17,323 nucleotides of DNA. Origin: an uncultured Lachnospiraceae bacterium (GTDB lineage Bacteria; Bacillota; Clostridia; Lachnospirales; Lachnospiraceae). Below are positions 1-7,233 of the stretch, piece after piece (the first letter of the stretch is position 1; each line of letters begins with the position of its first letter). Location of the stretch: NCBI GenBank assembly GCA_910585255.1, contig CAJUEI010000064.1, positions 1 to 17,323 of the forward strand. The letters are read 5' to 3'. The notes beneath the pieces were generated by a model that had not been told where the DNA came from, did no database searches, and was given only the letters and a program-made list of their open reading frames with translations. Both the position numbers and the translations under genes were made by a program.

Positions 1-1
1 T

Positions 2-1192
2 CCCGATGCCGAGGGCAGTCTTGAAGCAGACTGCTCGATAGGAGATCACTATTTTTTTGAAGAACGGGGATTTAATGAGAAAAATCTTATGATATCGGCA
101 ACTAACTCTATGGAAATAAATGAAGCAGCAAAGGCAGCCGATCCCGTTGTTGCGGTTGGAATTGAGGAATCTATTATTCCTACATTAATTCTTCCGCAGG
201 CAGAAACTGCCCTTGAGGCGGTGGAGCGTTTGGGAGGTTATGTGGAACTGTATGGGGCAGCAGAAGCAAATGGAATAGCCATAGGAGATGAAAAGGAAAT
301 TTGGTATATGGAAATCGGTTCTGGACATCATTGGATAGCGGTGCGTGTACCAGAAGAATGTTATCTGGCTGTATCGAATTGTATGCGGATTCGGGGAGTT
401 GACTTAGAGGATAAAGAAAATGTAAAGTGCAGTGAGAAAATCTATGAGTTTGTAACAGAGAAAAAGCTGCTGTTAAATCCAGATAAGAATAAATTTGATT
501 TTGCCGGTGCATTTGGATGTTATGAAAAAACCGGTGAAAATCCGGATCCCTATTATAATGTGGATCGGATTTGGCTGATTCAGCATCTGCTTACTCCTTT
601 ACTTAAGCAGGAAATTCGTCAGAAAGAATATCCGCTGTTTTTAGAACCATCTGAAGAAATAACAATAAAAATGGTTGCAGAGGTATTGCGTGCTGGGTAT
701 CAGGGAACTCCATTGGAAGAACTGTCAAAACGACCGATTGGTGTGGCTCGTACAGCAGAAAGTCATATTATGATTTTAGATCCTTCTATGCCAGAAGGAC
801 TGGAGGGGATGATATGGCAGACGGTAGGAACGCCGTTAGGGTGTCCGTTTATGCCTCTGTATCCATTTGTGGAAGAGATGCCAAGAAAATATGCAGTTGG
901 GGGTTCTAATTATGATAAGGAAAGTGCATATTGGAAATTCCGCGGTTTATTTTCTGCTGCTGGGTGTATGGGAAAAGAAAAAGCACTTTGTATTTTCTGG
1001 AAAACGTATGAAGCGGAATTATTTGACGAATTTGAAAGAGTACAAGGGATACTGAAGAAAATTGCGGAAAAAGACAGAGAAGCGGCAAATACTTTTATTC
1101 AAAATTATAGTATAGGAGTACTTTTAAGAACTGCACAGGCGGCAGAAGAGAAAATGACAGAAGTTTTAACGCAGATGGCACAGGAAAGATAA
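2..1192 (+). CDS. pepD: C69-family dipeptidase, 5' end outside the window
   Basis: The reading frame is open from base 2, so this is the C-terminal part (396 codons) of a longer gene; the ATG at base 89 is internal. Peptidase family C69 (PepD-type) enzymes are N-terminal-nucleophile hydrolases that cleave dipeptides. The segment ISATNS near base 92, the stretch YGAAEANGIAIGD and above all WYMEIGSGHHWIAVRVP (bases about 302-353) are typical of the family. The catalytic N-terminal Cys and the first roughly 50-100 residues would lie upstream and cannot be checked. Role: peptide turnover, probably cytoplasmic. No terminator is obvious between this gene and cvfB, 134 bases downstream. The family call is confident; the substrate is not. 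Confidence 0.85.
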   Translation, partial: PDAEGSLEADCSIGDHYFFEERGFNEKNLMISATNSMEINEAAKAADPVVAVGIEESIIPTLILPQAETALEAVERLGGYVELYGAAEANGIAIGDEKEIWYMEIGSGHHWIAVRVPEECYLAVSNCMRIRGVDLEDKENVKCSEKIYEFVTEKKLLLNPDKNKFDFAGAFGCYEKTGENPDPYYNVDRIWLIQHLLTPLLKQEIRQKEYPLFLEPSEEITIKMVAEVLRAGYQGTPLEELSKRPIGVARTAESHIMILDPSMPEGLEGMIWQTVGTPLGCPFMPLYPFVEEMPRKYAVGGSNYDKESAYWKFRGLFSAAGCMGKEKALCIFWKTYEAELFDEFERVQGILKKIAEKDREAANTFIQNYSIGVLLRTAQAAEEKMTEVLTQMAQER

Positions 1193-1281
1193 ATTTACAG
1201 ACGCTCTTAAAAAAATGTAATGGAAATATTAAAACGAATATGATAAGATAGTAGTGTTTAGAAAAAAGAAAGGAAAGGAAT

Positions 1282-1308
1282 ATGAGCGTGCAGCAGAATC
1301 ACTCATAA
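1282..1308 (+). other. Possible 8-codon leader ORF ahead of cvfB
   Basis: ATG at 1282 follows an AGGAAAGGAA Shine-Dalgarno run and encodes MSVQQNHS before TAA. It is in the same frame as cvfB but separated from it by several stops. The cvfB ATG at 1327 has only a weak ribosome site of its own, so translation could be coupled or attenuated through this mini-ORF. This is inference from spacing only. Confidence 0.3.
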
Positions 1309-1326
1309 TAGATTTGGTAATAAGAT

Positions 1327-2175
1327 ATGATTCAGGTTGGAACAAAGCAAACACTACAAGTAATAAATCGGACAGAATTCGGGATTTATCTGGGAGAGGG
1401 AAAAGAAGAGAAGGTCCTTCTTCCAATCAAACAGGTTCCTGAATCTATTCAGGAAGGCGAGAAACTTACGGTATTTATTTATCGGGATTCAAAAGATCGA
1501 TTAATTGCAACGACAAGAGAGCCTATGCTGGTATTGGGAGAAGTTGCAATGATGACGGTAAAAGAAGTAACGCCGATTGGGGCTTTTTTAGACTGGGGAT
1601 TGGAAAAAGATTTGTTGTTGCCTTATAAAGAGCAGAAACATACTGTAACACCTGGAGAGCAGTATCCGATCTGTCTCTATGCAGATAAGAGCGGGCGTCT
1701 TTGCGGAACAATGAAGATATATGACTATCTGCGGACAGATTCCCCTTATCAAAAAGACGATGAAGTGACCGGTTTTGTGTATGAGTTGCACAATACGATT
1801 GGGGCATTTGTCGCAGTAGATCGAAAATATCATGCAGTGATTCCAAAGAAAGAATTATATGAGACACTCTCAATCGGACAGATTGTAACCGCTCGTGTGG
1901 TAGAAGTACGTTCGGACGGCAAGCTGAATTTAAATCTTAGAAAGAAGAGTTATCAGCAGATGGAAGATGATGCAGATGTGATATTGGAGAAAATAAAAGA
2001 ATACAGCGGAGTTTTGCCGTTTACGGATAAATCTGTAGATGCACAGCGGGTAAAAGAAGAGTTTCATTTAAGCAAAAATGCCTTTAAACGAGCAGTAGGA
2101 CGGCTGTTAAAAGAGGGAAAAATAAAAATTACAGATACAACAATTGAACAGGTTAGAAAGGAAACAAAGAAATGA
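1327..2175 (+). CDS. cvfB: CvfB-like S1 RNA-binding domain protein
   Basis: 282 residues, the usual size for the CvfB/YitL family. These are RNA-binding proteins with tandem S1-like beta-barrels and a C-terminal winged helix; in Staphylococcus the family member affects virulence gene expression. Visible here are an N-terminal S1-like segment (GTKQTLQVINRTEFGIYLGEG region, residues 5-26), a second S1 repeat around residues 73-95 (VKEVTPIGAFLDWGLEKDLLLP), a third around 143-195 (GFVYELHNTIGAFVAVD to KLNLNLRKK), and a basic helical C-terminus (about 225-280) that fits the winged helix. The start at 1327 matches the family N-terminus, and stop codons lie just upstream in frame. The last codon overlaps ridA by 4 bases, indicating translational coupling. 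Confidence 0.85.
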   Translation: MIQVGTKQTLQVINRTEFGIYLGEGKEEKVLLPIKQVPESIQEGEKLTVFIYRDSKDRLIATTREPMLVLGEVAMMTVKEVTPIGAFLDWGLEKDLLLPYKEQKHTVTPGEQYPICLYADKSGRLCGTMKIYDYLRTDSPYQKDDEVTGFVYELHNTIGAFVAVDRKYHAVIPKKELYETLSIGQIVTARVVEVRSDGKLNLNLRKKSYQQMEDDADVILEKIKEYSGVLPFTDKSVDAQRVKEEFHLSKNAFKRAVGRLLKEGKIKITDTTIEQVRKETKK

Positions 2176-2546
2176 AAACAGTAATTCATACAGAAAAAGC
2201 ACCAGCGGCGATTGGACCTTATTCACAGGCAATTGAAATCAACGGAATGATCTATACTTCCGGCGTAATCCCAGTAAATCCGGCGACAGGAGAGATTCCT
2301 GAGGGAGTAGAGGCACAGGCAGAACAGGCGATTGGAAATTTAATACAGCTTTTGCAGGCAGCACAAAGCGGGGCAGATCGAGTAGTAAAGACAACGGTAT
2401 TTATTAAAGATATGAATGATTTTGCAAAAATAAATGAAATTTATGCAAAGTATTTTACCGGGGATTATCCGGCTCGCTCCTGTGTAGAGGTAGCCAGACT
2501 GCCGAAGGATGTACTGATTGAAATTGAAGCGATTGCTTATCGATAA
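2172..2546 (+). CDS. ridA: RidA family enamine/imine deaminase
   Basis: 124 residues, full length for the YjgF/YER057c/UK114 (RidA) family, which hydrolyses reactive 2-aminoacrylate and other enamine/imine by-products of PLP enzymes and protects metabolism, including branched-chain amino acid synthesis. Key residues are present: PAAIGPYSQA near the N-terminus, Arg102 in the ARSCVEVARLP motif, and Glu117 fifteen residues later, matching the catalytic Arg/Glu pair of E. coli RidA. The ATG lies in the ATGA overlap with the cvfB stop, so the two are co-translated. A strong terminator follows at 2581-2629. Confidence 0.93.
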   Translation: MKTVIHTEKAPAAIGPYSQAIEINGMIYTSGVIPVNPATGEIPEGVEAQAEQAIGNLIQLLQAAQSGADRVVKTTVFIKDMNDFAKINEIYAKYFTGDYPARSCVEVARLPKDVLIEIEAIAYR

Positions 2547-2580
2547 AATTACTAATATAAAACGATAGAGTAAACAAAAA

Positions 2581-2629
2581 TAAGGCTAAGATATGATAGA
2601 TAGTATAACATATCTTAGCCTTATTTTTT
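2581..2629 (+). terminator. Rho-independent terminator after ridA
   Basis: A perfect 14-bp inverted repeat (AAGGCTAAGATATG at 2582-2595 and its complement at 2609-2622) with a 13-base loop is followed by ATTTTTT. It ends the cvfB-ridA transcript. Confidence 0.9.
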
Positions 2630-2646
2630 GCTGAAAATGTCAAAGG

Positions 2647-2800
2647 AAATTCGGAATCCGCTCCGTTCTTTCCTCATCATCCTATGCTGCTATCGCAGCT
2701 TGTCAGATGGGATTTGCACCCCGCCTAACACAAAGAAGTCCCCCAACTCATCACTCTCGCCTTTACGACTTAGAAGCGGGGGACTTCCTGAATAGGTTAA
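2647..2800 (-). ncRNA. Structured non-coding segment, possible ncRNA or IS200/IS605-type end remnant
   Basis: This 150-base stretch has no ORF and is GC-richer than its surroundings. It contains a 10-bp stem (GAAGTCCCCC at 2734-2743 with GGGGGACTTC at 2778-2787) enclosing a partly paired loop. Further along are a tight GCTGC-GATA-GCAGC hairpin (2687-2700) and runs such as GGCGGGGTGCAAATCCC on the minus strand. Read on the minus strand, the large hairpin resembles the right-end hairpins and guide-RNA scaffolds of TnpB-type IS200/IS605 elements, but no tnpA or tnpB is present. It also lies just downstream of yjfB and could form part of its 3' end. Strand and identity are uncertain. Confidence 0.35.
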
Positions 2801-2836
2801 ATTTTAGATGTACCTGAACCGACAAAAAAATCATTT

Positions 2837-3013
2837 TTAAACGCTGACATCGATATTCTGTCCTAAGTATGGTGTTACCGAAGCTTCCATCATTCGAACC
2901 ATATCGTTTCCAGAATCTTCAAAAGAATCCATTGTCTTTTTTAAAAGAGCTACTTCGATAGCGTTCGCAGCAGATGTAGTAGTTGCCAATGAAGATAATG
3001 CACTGATATCCAT
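2837..3013 (-). CDS. yjfB: YjfB-family small putative motility protein
   Basis: 58 residues, starting MDISALSSLATTTSAANAIE and ending LGQNIDVSV. This matches the short YjfB family ('putative motility protein'), whose members start MDI/MDV-A-AL and end with a GQxIDxxV tail; in Bacillus subtilis the gene is linked to the motility regulon. The biochemical role is unknown. An excellent Shine-Dalgarno (AAGGAGGG) lies 6 bases from the ATG. It is transcribed alone, divergently from the ugpC-type gene, from the promoter at 3060-3088. The amphipathic N-terminal half suggests a small helical protein without a signal peptide. The family call rests on both ends and the length. Confidence 0.8.
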   Translation of the reverse strand: MDISALSSLATTTSAANAIEVALLKKTMDSFEDSGNDMVRMMEASVTPYLGQNIDVSV

Positions 3014-3030
3014 ATTATTTTCCCTCCTTT

Positions 3031-3046
3031 TGCAGTAAATACTGCA
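3031..3046. promoter_or_regulatory. Perfect 16-bp palindrome in the yjfB leader
   Basis: TGCAGTA-AA-TACTGCA lies between the yjfB -10 box and its ribosome site, close to the expected transcription start. It could be a repressor operator or a small leader hairpin. A matching half-site (AATACTGCA) appears in the leader of the divergent ATPase gene near 3250-3258. Confidence 0.4.
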
Positions 3047-3059
3047 TTAATATATGAAA

Positions 3060-3088
3060 ATTATAACATACATATTTCACAAAAGCAA
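3060..3088 (-). promoter_or_regulatory. Vegetative promoter for yjfB
   Basis: On the minus strand there is a TTGCTT -35 (3083-3088), a 17-bp spacer and a perfect TATAAT -10 (3060-3065) with an upstream TG (extended -10). The 5' leader would be about 40 bases. No SigD-type GCCGAT box is seen here. Confidence 0.6.
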
Positions 3089-3284
3089 CTCAAATCCAGT
3101 GTTAAAATGGTAGAAAAACCACGAAAATGAGATCAAATTGAATATACAAAATAACCAAATTAAAAAAAGAAATTTTGGCACTTGGTCAATAGTATTTCTT
3201 GTAGAATTCATGTATGATTATGGTAGTGAGAAAAGCGTATTAAGGGATTAATACTGCAAATAAATTTTTAGGAGGAGAAAGTAA

Positions 3285-4397
3285 ATGGCAAGTTTATCAC
3301 TTAAAAATGTATGCAAGGTGTATCCGAATGGCTTCGTAGCAGTAAAGGATTTTAACCTTGAAATTGCAGATAAGGAATTTATTATTTTTGTAGGTCCATC
3401 TGGATGTGGTAAGTCCACAACACTTCGTATGATCGCAGGCTTGGAAGAGATCAGCTCTGGTGAATTATGGATTGGTGACAAACTGGTAAATGATGTAGAG
3501 CCTAAGGATCGCGATATTGCAATGGTATTCCAGAACTATGCTCTGTATCCACATATGACGATATATGATAATATTGCTTTCGGTCTTAAATTGAGAAAGA
3601 CACCGAAGGAGCAGATTGATAAATTAGTACATGAAGCAGCTAGAATTCTTGATATTGAGCATTTATTGGATCGGAAACCAAAGGCTTTATCCGGTGGTCA
3701 GAGACAGCGTGTTGCTATGGGACGTGCAATCGTTCGTAATCCTAAGGTATTCCTTATGGATGAGCCGCTTTCTAACTTGGATGCAAAATTGCGTGTACAG
3801 ATGAGAATTGAGATTTCCAAACTGCATCAGAGACTGCAGGCAACCATTATCTATGTAACACATGACCAGACCGAGGCTATGACACTTGGTACTAGAATCG
3901 TTGTTATGAAGGATGGTATTGTTCAGCAGGTAGATTCTCCGCAGAATTTATATGACAGACCAAAGAATCTGTTCGTAGCTGGATTTATCGGATCTCCTCA
4001 GATGAACTTAGTAGATGCTACTGTATCTCAGAGCGGTTCGGATGTAAAGCTGACATTTGGCGGAAATACAATTAAGGTTCCAGATGCAAAGGCTAAGAAG
4101 TTGGTAGAAGGCGGATATATTGGAAAGACCGTTGTTATGGGTATTCGTCCTGAGGATGTACATGATGAAGAAATGTATCTGAAGAATTCTCCTGACAGTA
4201 TTATTGATGTAACGATTCGTGTATATGAATTGTTAGGTGCAGAAGTATTCCTGTATTTTGATATTGATCAGTTTAACTGTACAGCTCGTGTAAATCCACG
4301 TACTACAGCTAGACCAGGTGATACGGTAAAGATGGCATTGGATCTTTCTAAATTACATGTATTTAATAAAGAGACAGAGAAGATTATTACAAATTAG
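3285..4397 (+). CDS. ugpC: Carbohydrate ABC importer ATPase, MsmX/UgpC type
   Basis: 370 residues, the normal length for CUT1 sugar-importer ATPases. The nucleotide-binding domain shows Walker A GPSGCGKST (37-45), Q-loop Q83, signature LSGGQ (135-139), Walker B VFLMDEP (155-161) and H-loop His194. The C-terminal 130 residues form the OB-like regulatory domain of this subfamily (FIGSPQMNL, IGIRPEDV-like VMGIRPEDVHD). No permease or binding-protein gene is adjacent, as expected of MsmX-type ATPases that energise several sugar importers encoded elsewhere. AGGAGG lies at ideal distance from the ATG. Its own terminator follows at 4410. Symbol by family; msmX or msmK would be equally acceptable. 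Confidence 0.92.
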   Translation: MASLSLKNVCKVYPNGFVAVKDFNLEIADKEFIIFVGPSGCGKSTTLRMIAGLEEISSGELWIGDKLVNDVEPKDRDIAMVFQNYALYPHMTIYDNIAFGLKLRKTPKEQIDKLVHEAARILDIEHLLDRKPKALSGGQRQRVAMGRAIVRNPKVFLMDEPLSNLDAKLRVQMRIEISKLHQRLQATIIYVTHDQTEAMTLGTRIVVMKDGIVQQVDSPQNLYDRPKNLFVAGFIGSPQMNLVDATVSQSGSDVKLTFGGNTIKVPDAKAKKLVEGGYIGKTVVMGIRPEDVHDEEMYLKNSPDSIIDVTIRVYELLGAEVFLYFDIDQFNCTARVNPRTTARPGDTVKMALDLSKLHVFNKETEKIITN

Positions 4398-4409
4398 TTT
4401 TTTAAAAAT

Positions 4410-4444
4410 AAGGCGGATGTACGAGAGTGCATGCGTCTTTTTTT
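4410..4444 (+). terminator. Terminator after the sugar-importer ATPase gene
   Basis: AAGGCGGATGTAC, a GAGA loop and GTGCATGCGTCTT form a 13-bp stem (one mismatch, two G-U pairs) that runs straight into seven T residues. Confidence 0.85.
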
Positions 4445-4516
4445 ATGTACACGGGTGTCCAAAGGAATGATGTCAACAGAGATGATGGGTATTCATAAGA
4501 GGAAGCGGAGGAGGAC

Positions 4517-4656
4517 GCCGGTATGACAGGATCTTTCTCTGCTGGGGCCGTTTGCACTAAGGCTTCCTCGCAGCGGGCACATAAGATGCTAAAAGACAGC
4601 ATCTAAGTGCCGGCGGGAAGCAATACCCCTGCAGAGAAAGATCCTGTCATACCGGC
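4517..4656 (+). repeat. 140-bp palindromic element, copy 1
   Basis: An 88-bp core (4543-4630) is flanked by a perfect 26-bp inverted repeat (4517-4542 and 4631-4656). Inside the core, GGGG/CCCC, GCTTCC/GGAAGC, GGCAC/GTGCC and AGATGCT/AGCATCT pair in nested order around an AAAAGAC loop. The core is identical to that of copy 3. It sits between the 3' ends of two convergent genes. It encodes no protein and is distinct from the terminator at 4410. Confidence 0.9.
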
Positions 4657-4690
4657 TGTGTTTCTCTGGCGTTAAAAATGCTGCAGTTGT

Positions 4691-5551
4691 TTATTGGGAA
4701 AGGAGTTCTGAAATTGCTAATTCCCAGTATTTTTCTGGAATTCCTTTTTTCACTTGGATACCGGAGTCCTGATAATAGAGTTCGGCTGCTTTTTTGAATA
4801 CAGAGGCATGGGAAACATTTCCTGTATAAAGGAGATGTTTTGTTATTTTTGACCAGCCTGGTGCTTTTTCAGGGAGTTTTTCTTCTTCCATTTCTTTTAT
4901 TGTTTGTTCTACTGAATAGGGGATAGAGAGGAATTCTGTTTCCCAAAGTCCGTTTCTGCCGTTTAAAATTAAGAATTGTGCTTTGCCTGGACTGTATAAT
5001 GGTACTCCTATAGAGCCGGGGTTTAATATTCTTTTTCCGTTTTTTGTATAGTCGGTTTGAATATGAAAGTGTCCGCATATGGTTAATTCTGTAGAGAGTT
5101 TGGAGGTTAGTTCTTTTATATAAGGGTAATCAGGTCTCATACTTTGATTTACTTTAAAAGGCGAACCATGACATACCACAAAATCGGGATATTCAGGATA
5201 GTGAATTGTTTTTGAGATAGGCATACATTCGAAAAAATCAATATCTTGTTCAGAGATATTTTCATAATTGTAATGGAGCATCCCCGTTTCGGTAGATCCG
5301 CTTTTCCATATTTCATCTTTCCTTTGACGGTGACAGATCCAATATTCCTCTTTGTTTCCACGTATTAAAGTACAATTATATTTTTGCTGTAATTCTTTTA
5401 TTAATTTTAGTGTTTTTTGGGGATAAGCCATATCCCCAAGATAGTCGCCTAAAAAAATATAGTGTTGAATTTCTCTTTTTTCTGTCTCATTAATACAGGA
5501 TTGAAATGCTTCGTAGTTGCTGTGTATATCTGACATAATTGCAATTTTCAT
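4691..5551 (-). CDS. Calcineurin-like metallophosphoesterase
   Basis: 286 residues on the minus strand. The superfamily uses a two-metal centre to hydrolyse phosphate esters; members of this YfcE/MJ0936-like branch act mostly as cytoplasmic phosphodiesterases. Metal ligands are visible in order: Asp8 and His10 (SDIH), Asp36 and Asp40 (GDYLGD), Asn66 (RGNKEE), His128 (VVCHGSP), His161 and His163 (GHFH). The residue after Asn66 is Lys, where many relatives have His; this varies in the subfamily. The last 80 residues extend past the core domain. The start has AGGAG eight bases upstream, and a good promoter lies at 5661-5689. The gene is bracketed by inverted copies of the 140-bp palindrome. The physiological substrate is unknown. 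Confidence 0.85.
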   Translation of the reverse strand: MKIAIMSDIHSNYEAFQSCINETEKREIQHYIFLGDYLGDMAYPQKTLKLIKELQQKYNCTLIRGNKEEYWICHRQRKDEIWKSGSTETGMLHYNYENISEQDIDFFECMPISKTIHYPEYPDFVVCHGSPFKVNQSMRPDYPYIKELTSKLSTELTICGHFHIQTDYTKNGKRILNPGSIGVPLYSPGKAQFLILNGRNGLWETEFLSIPYSVEQTIKEMEEEKLPEKAPGWSKITKHLLYTGNVSHASVFKKAAELYYQDSGIQVKKGIPEKYWELAISELLSQ

Positions 5552-5614
5552 CGGTTTTCTCCTAAACTATTCAAAATATAAATTTATTTTACTGTGATAA
5601 GCGAATACGTTAAA

Positions 5615-5658
5615 AAATTTGTGAGCTGATAGAATGAAATTTGTGAGCTGATATAATG
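5615..5658. repeat. Two tandem 22-bp repeats in the phosphoesterase leader
   Basis: Bases 5615-5636 and 5637-5658 are direct repeats with one difference, each containing AAATTTGTGAGCTGAT. They lie just downstream of the minus-strand promoter at 5661-5689, in the predicted 5' leader. Tandem operator sites for a repressor are one possibility. Confidence 0.6.
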
Positions 5659-5660
5659 AT

Positions 5661-5689
5661 AGGATAGTAAAAAAATGGAATTTTGTCAA
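5661..5689 (-). promoter_or_regulatory. Promoter for the metallophosphoesterase gene
   Basis: Minus strand: TTGACA (5684-5689), 17-bp spacer, TATCCT (5661-5666). It lies about 110 bases upstream of the start codon and reads through the 22-bp tandem repeats. Confidence 0.6.
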
Positions 5690-5727
5690 ATACAGAAAAG
5701 AGGTCAATTTAGAGGAATAGAAAGGCA

Positions 5728-5867
5728 GCCTGCAGTAAAGCCCTATTCTTTGCAGGGGTATTGCTTTCCGCCGGCACTTAGGCACGGTCTTTTCGTGCCT
5801 TATGTGTCCGCTGCGAGAAAGCCTTAGTGCAAACGGCCCCAGCAAAGAATAGGGCTTTACTGCAGGC
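5728..5867 (-). repeat. 140-bp palindromic element, copy 2 (inverted)
   Basis: The 88-bp core (5754-5841) lies in opposite orientation to copy 1, with perfect 26-bp inverted arms (5728-5753 and 5842-5867) of largely different sequence. Compared with copy 1, the inner hairpin changes from AGATGCT/AGCATCT to AGGCACG/CGTGCCT around the same AAAAGAC loop, and GCTTCC/GGAAGC becomes GCTTTC/GAAAGC. Both changes keep the pairing. The element lies between two divergent genes. Confidence 0.9.
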
Positions 5868-5968
5868 GTCAGGATCACAAAATCATGAATAAACAGCTCT
5901 CTTTTTTTGGAAGCATCTGGAAAAAAGAAGAAAAATACAGGTTTTATAAGAAACAGACGAAAAATTTC

Positions 5969-5995
5969 TTGCAAGTTTTGTTATTTTGCTATAAT
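5969..5995 (+). promoter_or_regulatory. Promoter for the CdaR-like regulator
   Basis: TATAAT at 5990-5995 is preceded by TGC (extended -10). A TTGCAA at 5969-5974 lies 15 bp upstream, slightly too close for a standard -35, so the extended -10 probably dominates. Confidence 0.5.
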
Positions 5996-6060
5996 ATATA
6001 TATTAGGCAAAATGACGAAAAGTGATATACAGAGTGAAGAAGCAGGGAGTGTGGATAACC

Positions 6061-7149
6061 ATGATTTCAAATCAGATACTTCAGAGTACGCTTGACGGAC
6101 TGAAGGCAATAGCGGGAATTGATTTATGTATTAGTGATACAGAGGGAATTGTATTGGCAACTACTTTTTCAGAAACAGAAGACAACCAGAGTGCAGTCCT
6201 GACATTTGCAGAGTCGCCTGCAGACAGCCAGGTAGTCCAAGGCTGCCAGTTTTTTAAAGTATTTGACGATCATCAGTTAGAATATGTACTATTGGCAAAG
6301 GGAACAACAAATGATGCCTATATGGTAGGGAAGATGGCCTCGTTTCAGATTCAGAATCTGTTGGTGGCCTATAAAGAACGATTTGATAAAGATAATTTTA
6401 TAAAGAATTTATTACTGGATAATCTGCTCTTGGTGGATATCTATAATCGGGCAAAGAAGCTTCATATTGAAACAGATGCACGCAGAGCTGTTTTTTTAAT
6501 TGAGACCAGAACGGAAAAGGATAATAATGCTTTAGAAACCGTAAGAAGTTTATTTGCAACAAAGACAAAGGATTTTATTACGGCTGTAGATGAGAAAAAT
6601 ATTATTTTGGTAAAAGAACTAAAGTTGTCGGATGGGTATGAGGATTTGACAAAGACAGCAAAAGTAATTCTGGATATGTTGAATACAGAGGCAATGAGCA
6701 AGGTACATGTTGCCTATGGTACAATTGTAAATGAGATTAAAGAGGTGTCCCGTTCTTATAAAGAGGCAAAGATGGCATTGGATGTAGGAAAAATTTTCTA
6801 TAGTTCTAAAAATGTAATTGCGTATAATAATTTAGGGATTGGACGTCTGATCTATCAGCTTCCGATTCCGCTTTGTAAGATGTTTATCCGAGAGATTTTT
6901 GATGGGAAATCTCCAGATGAGTTTGACGAGGAAACCTTGTCTACTGTAAATAAATTTTTTGAGAATAATTTGAATGTATCGGAGACCTCCAGACAGTTGT
7001 ACATTCATAGAAACACACTGGTTTATCGATTGGACAAACTGCAAAAGAGCACCGGTCTGGATTTGCGTGTATTTGAAGATGCCATTACATTTAAAATTGC
7101 TTTAATGGTTGTAAAGTATATGAAATATATGGAATCTTTGGATTACTAA
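6061..7149 (+). CDS. PucR/CdaR-family transcriptional regulator
   Basis: 362 residues from the ATG at 6061 (MISNQILQSTLDGLKAIAGI). The N-terminal 130 residues resemble the sugar-diacid-recognition-type sensor of CdaR-like regulators. The middle contains the VHVAYGTIVNEIKEVSRSYKEAKMAL segment typical of the PucR/CdaR GGDEF-like domain. The C-terminus (about 300-350, NLNVSETSRQLYIHRNTLVY) is the PucR helix-turn-helix. An in-frame GTG at 6022 would add 13 residues, but the family N-terminus supports 6061, which has GGGAG about 10 bases upstream. A terminator-like hairpin separates it from ftsE. The ligand and targets are not known; whether it controls the downstream cell-wall genes is open. Confidence 0.8.
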   Translation: MISNQILQSTLDGLKAIAGIDLCISDTEGIVLATTFSETEDNQSAVLTFAESPADSQVVQGCQFFKVFDDHQLEYVLLAKGTTNDAYMVGKMASFQIQNLLVAYKERFDKDNFIKNLLLDNLLLVDIYNRAKKLHIETDARRAVFLIETRTEKDNNALETVRSLFATKTKDFITAVDEKNIILVKELKLSDGYEDLTKTAKVILDMLNTEAMSKVHVAYGTIVNEIKEVSRSYKEAKMALDVGKIFYSSKNVIAYNNLGIGRLIYQLPIPLCKMFIREIFDGKSPDEFDEETLSTVNKFFENNLNVSETSRQLYIHRNTLVYRLDKLQKSTGLDLRVFEDAITFKIALMVVKYMKYMESLDY

Positions 7150-7163
7150 AGGGTGTGAGTGGG

Positions 7164-7217
7164 TGTCGCTATATATGGGGGAAGTGGGATTCCCTGTATA
7201 TAGTGACATTTGTTTTT
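7164..7217 (+). terminator. Terminator or attenuator between the regulator and ftsE
   Basis: TGTCGCTATATA (7164-7175) pairs with TATATAGTGACA (7197-7208) with one G-U pair, extended by GGG/CCC pairing inside, and is followed by TTTGTTTTT. The U tract is imperfect and ftsE has no obvious promoter of its own, so partial read-through is likely. Confidence 0.6.
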
Positions 7218-7233
7218 GGGAAGGAACAGAAGA

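Noticed and set aside
3202..3218. Promoter for the ATPase gene (TAGAAT or TATGAT boxes)
   Set aside because: No -35 hexamer with acceptable spacing could be found, so no promoter is claimed.
3248..3481. Minus-strand ORF over the start of the sugar-importer ATPase gene
   Set aside because: Shadow of a clear ATPase gene; no recognisable protein.
4517..4656. Palindromic elements as CRISPR repeats or integron attC sites
   Set aside because: Copies are kilobases apart with no spacer array, and no integrase or attC core sites are seen; the conserved part is in the centre, unlike attC.
4517..4656. Palindrome as a simple bidirectional terminator
   Set aside because: No U tract follows either arm, copy 1 sits downstream of a separate good terminator, and copy 2 lies between divergent genes.
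5653..5658. TATAAT-like box on the plus strand inside the 22-bp repeats
   Set aside because: No -35 at a sensible distance and no gene directly downstream; the minus-strand promoter explains the region better.
6022..6060. GTG start giving 13 more residues for the CdaR-like regulator
   Set aside because: The family N-terminus begins at MISNQIL (6061).
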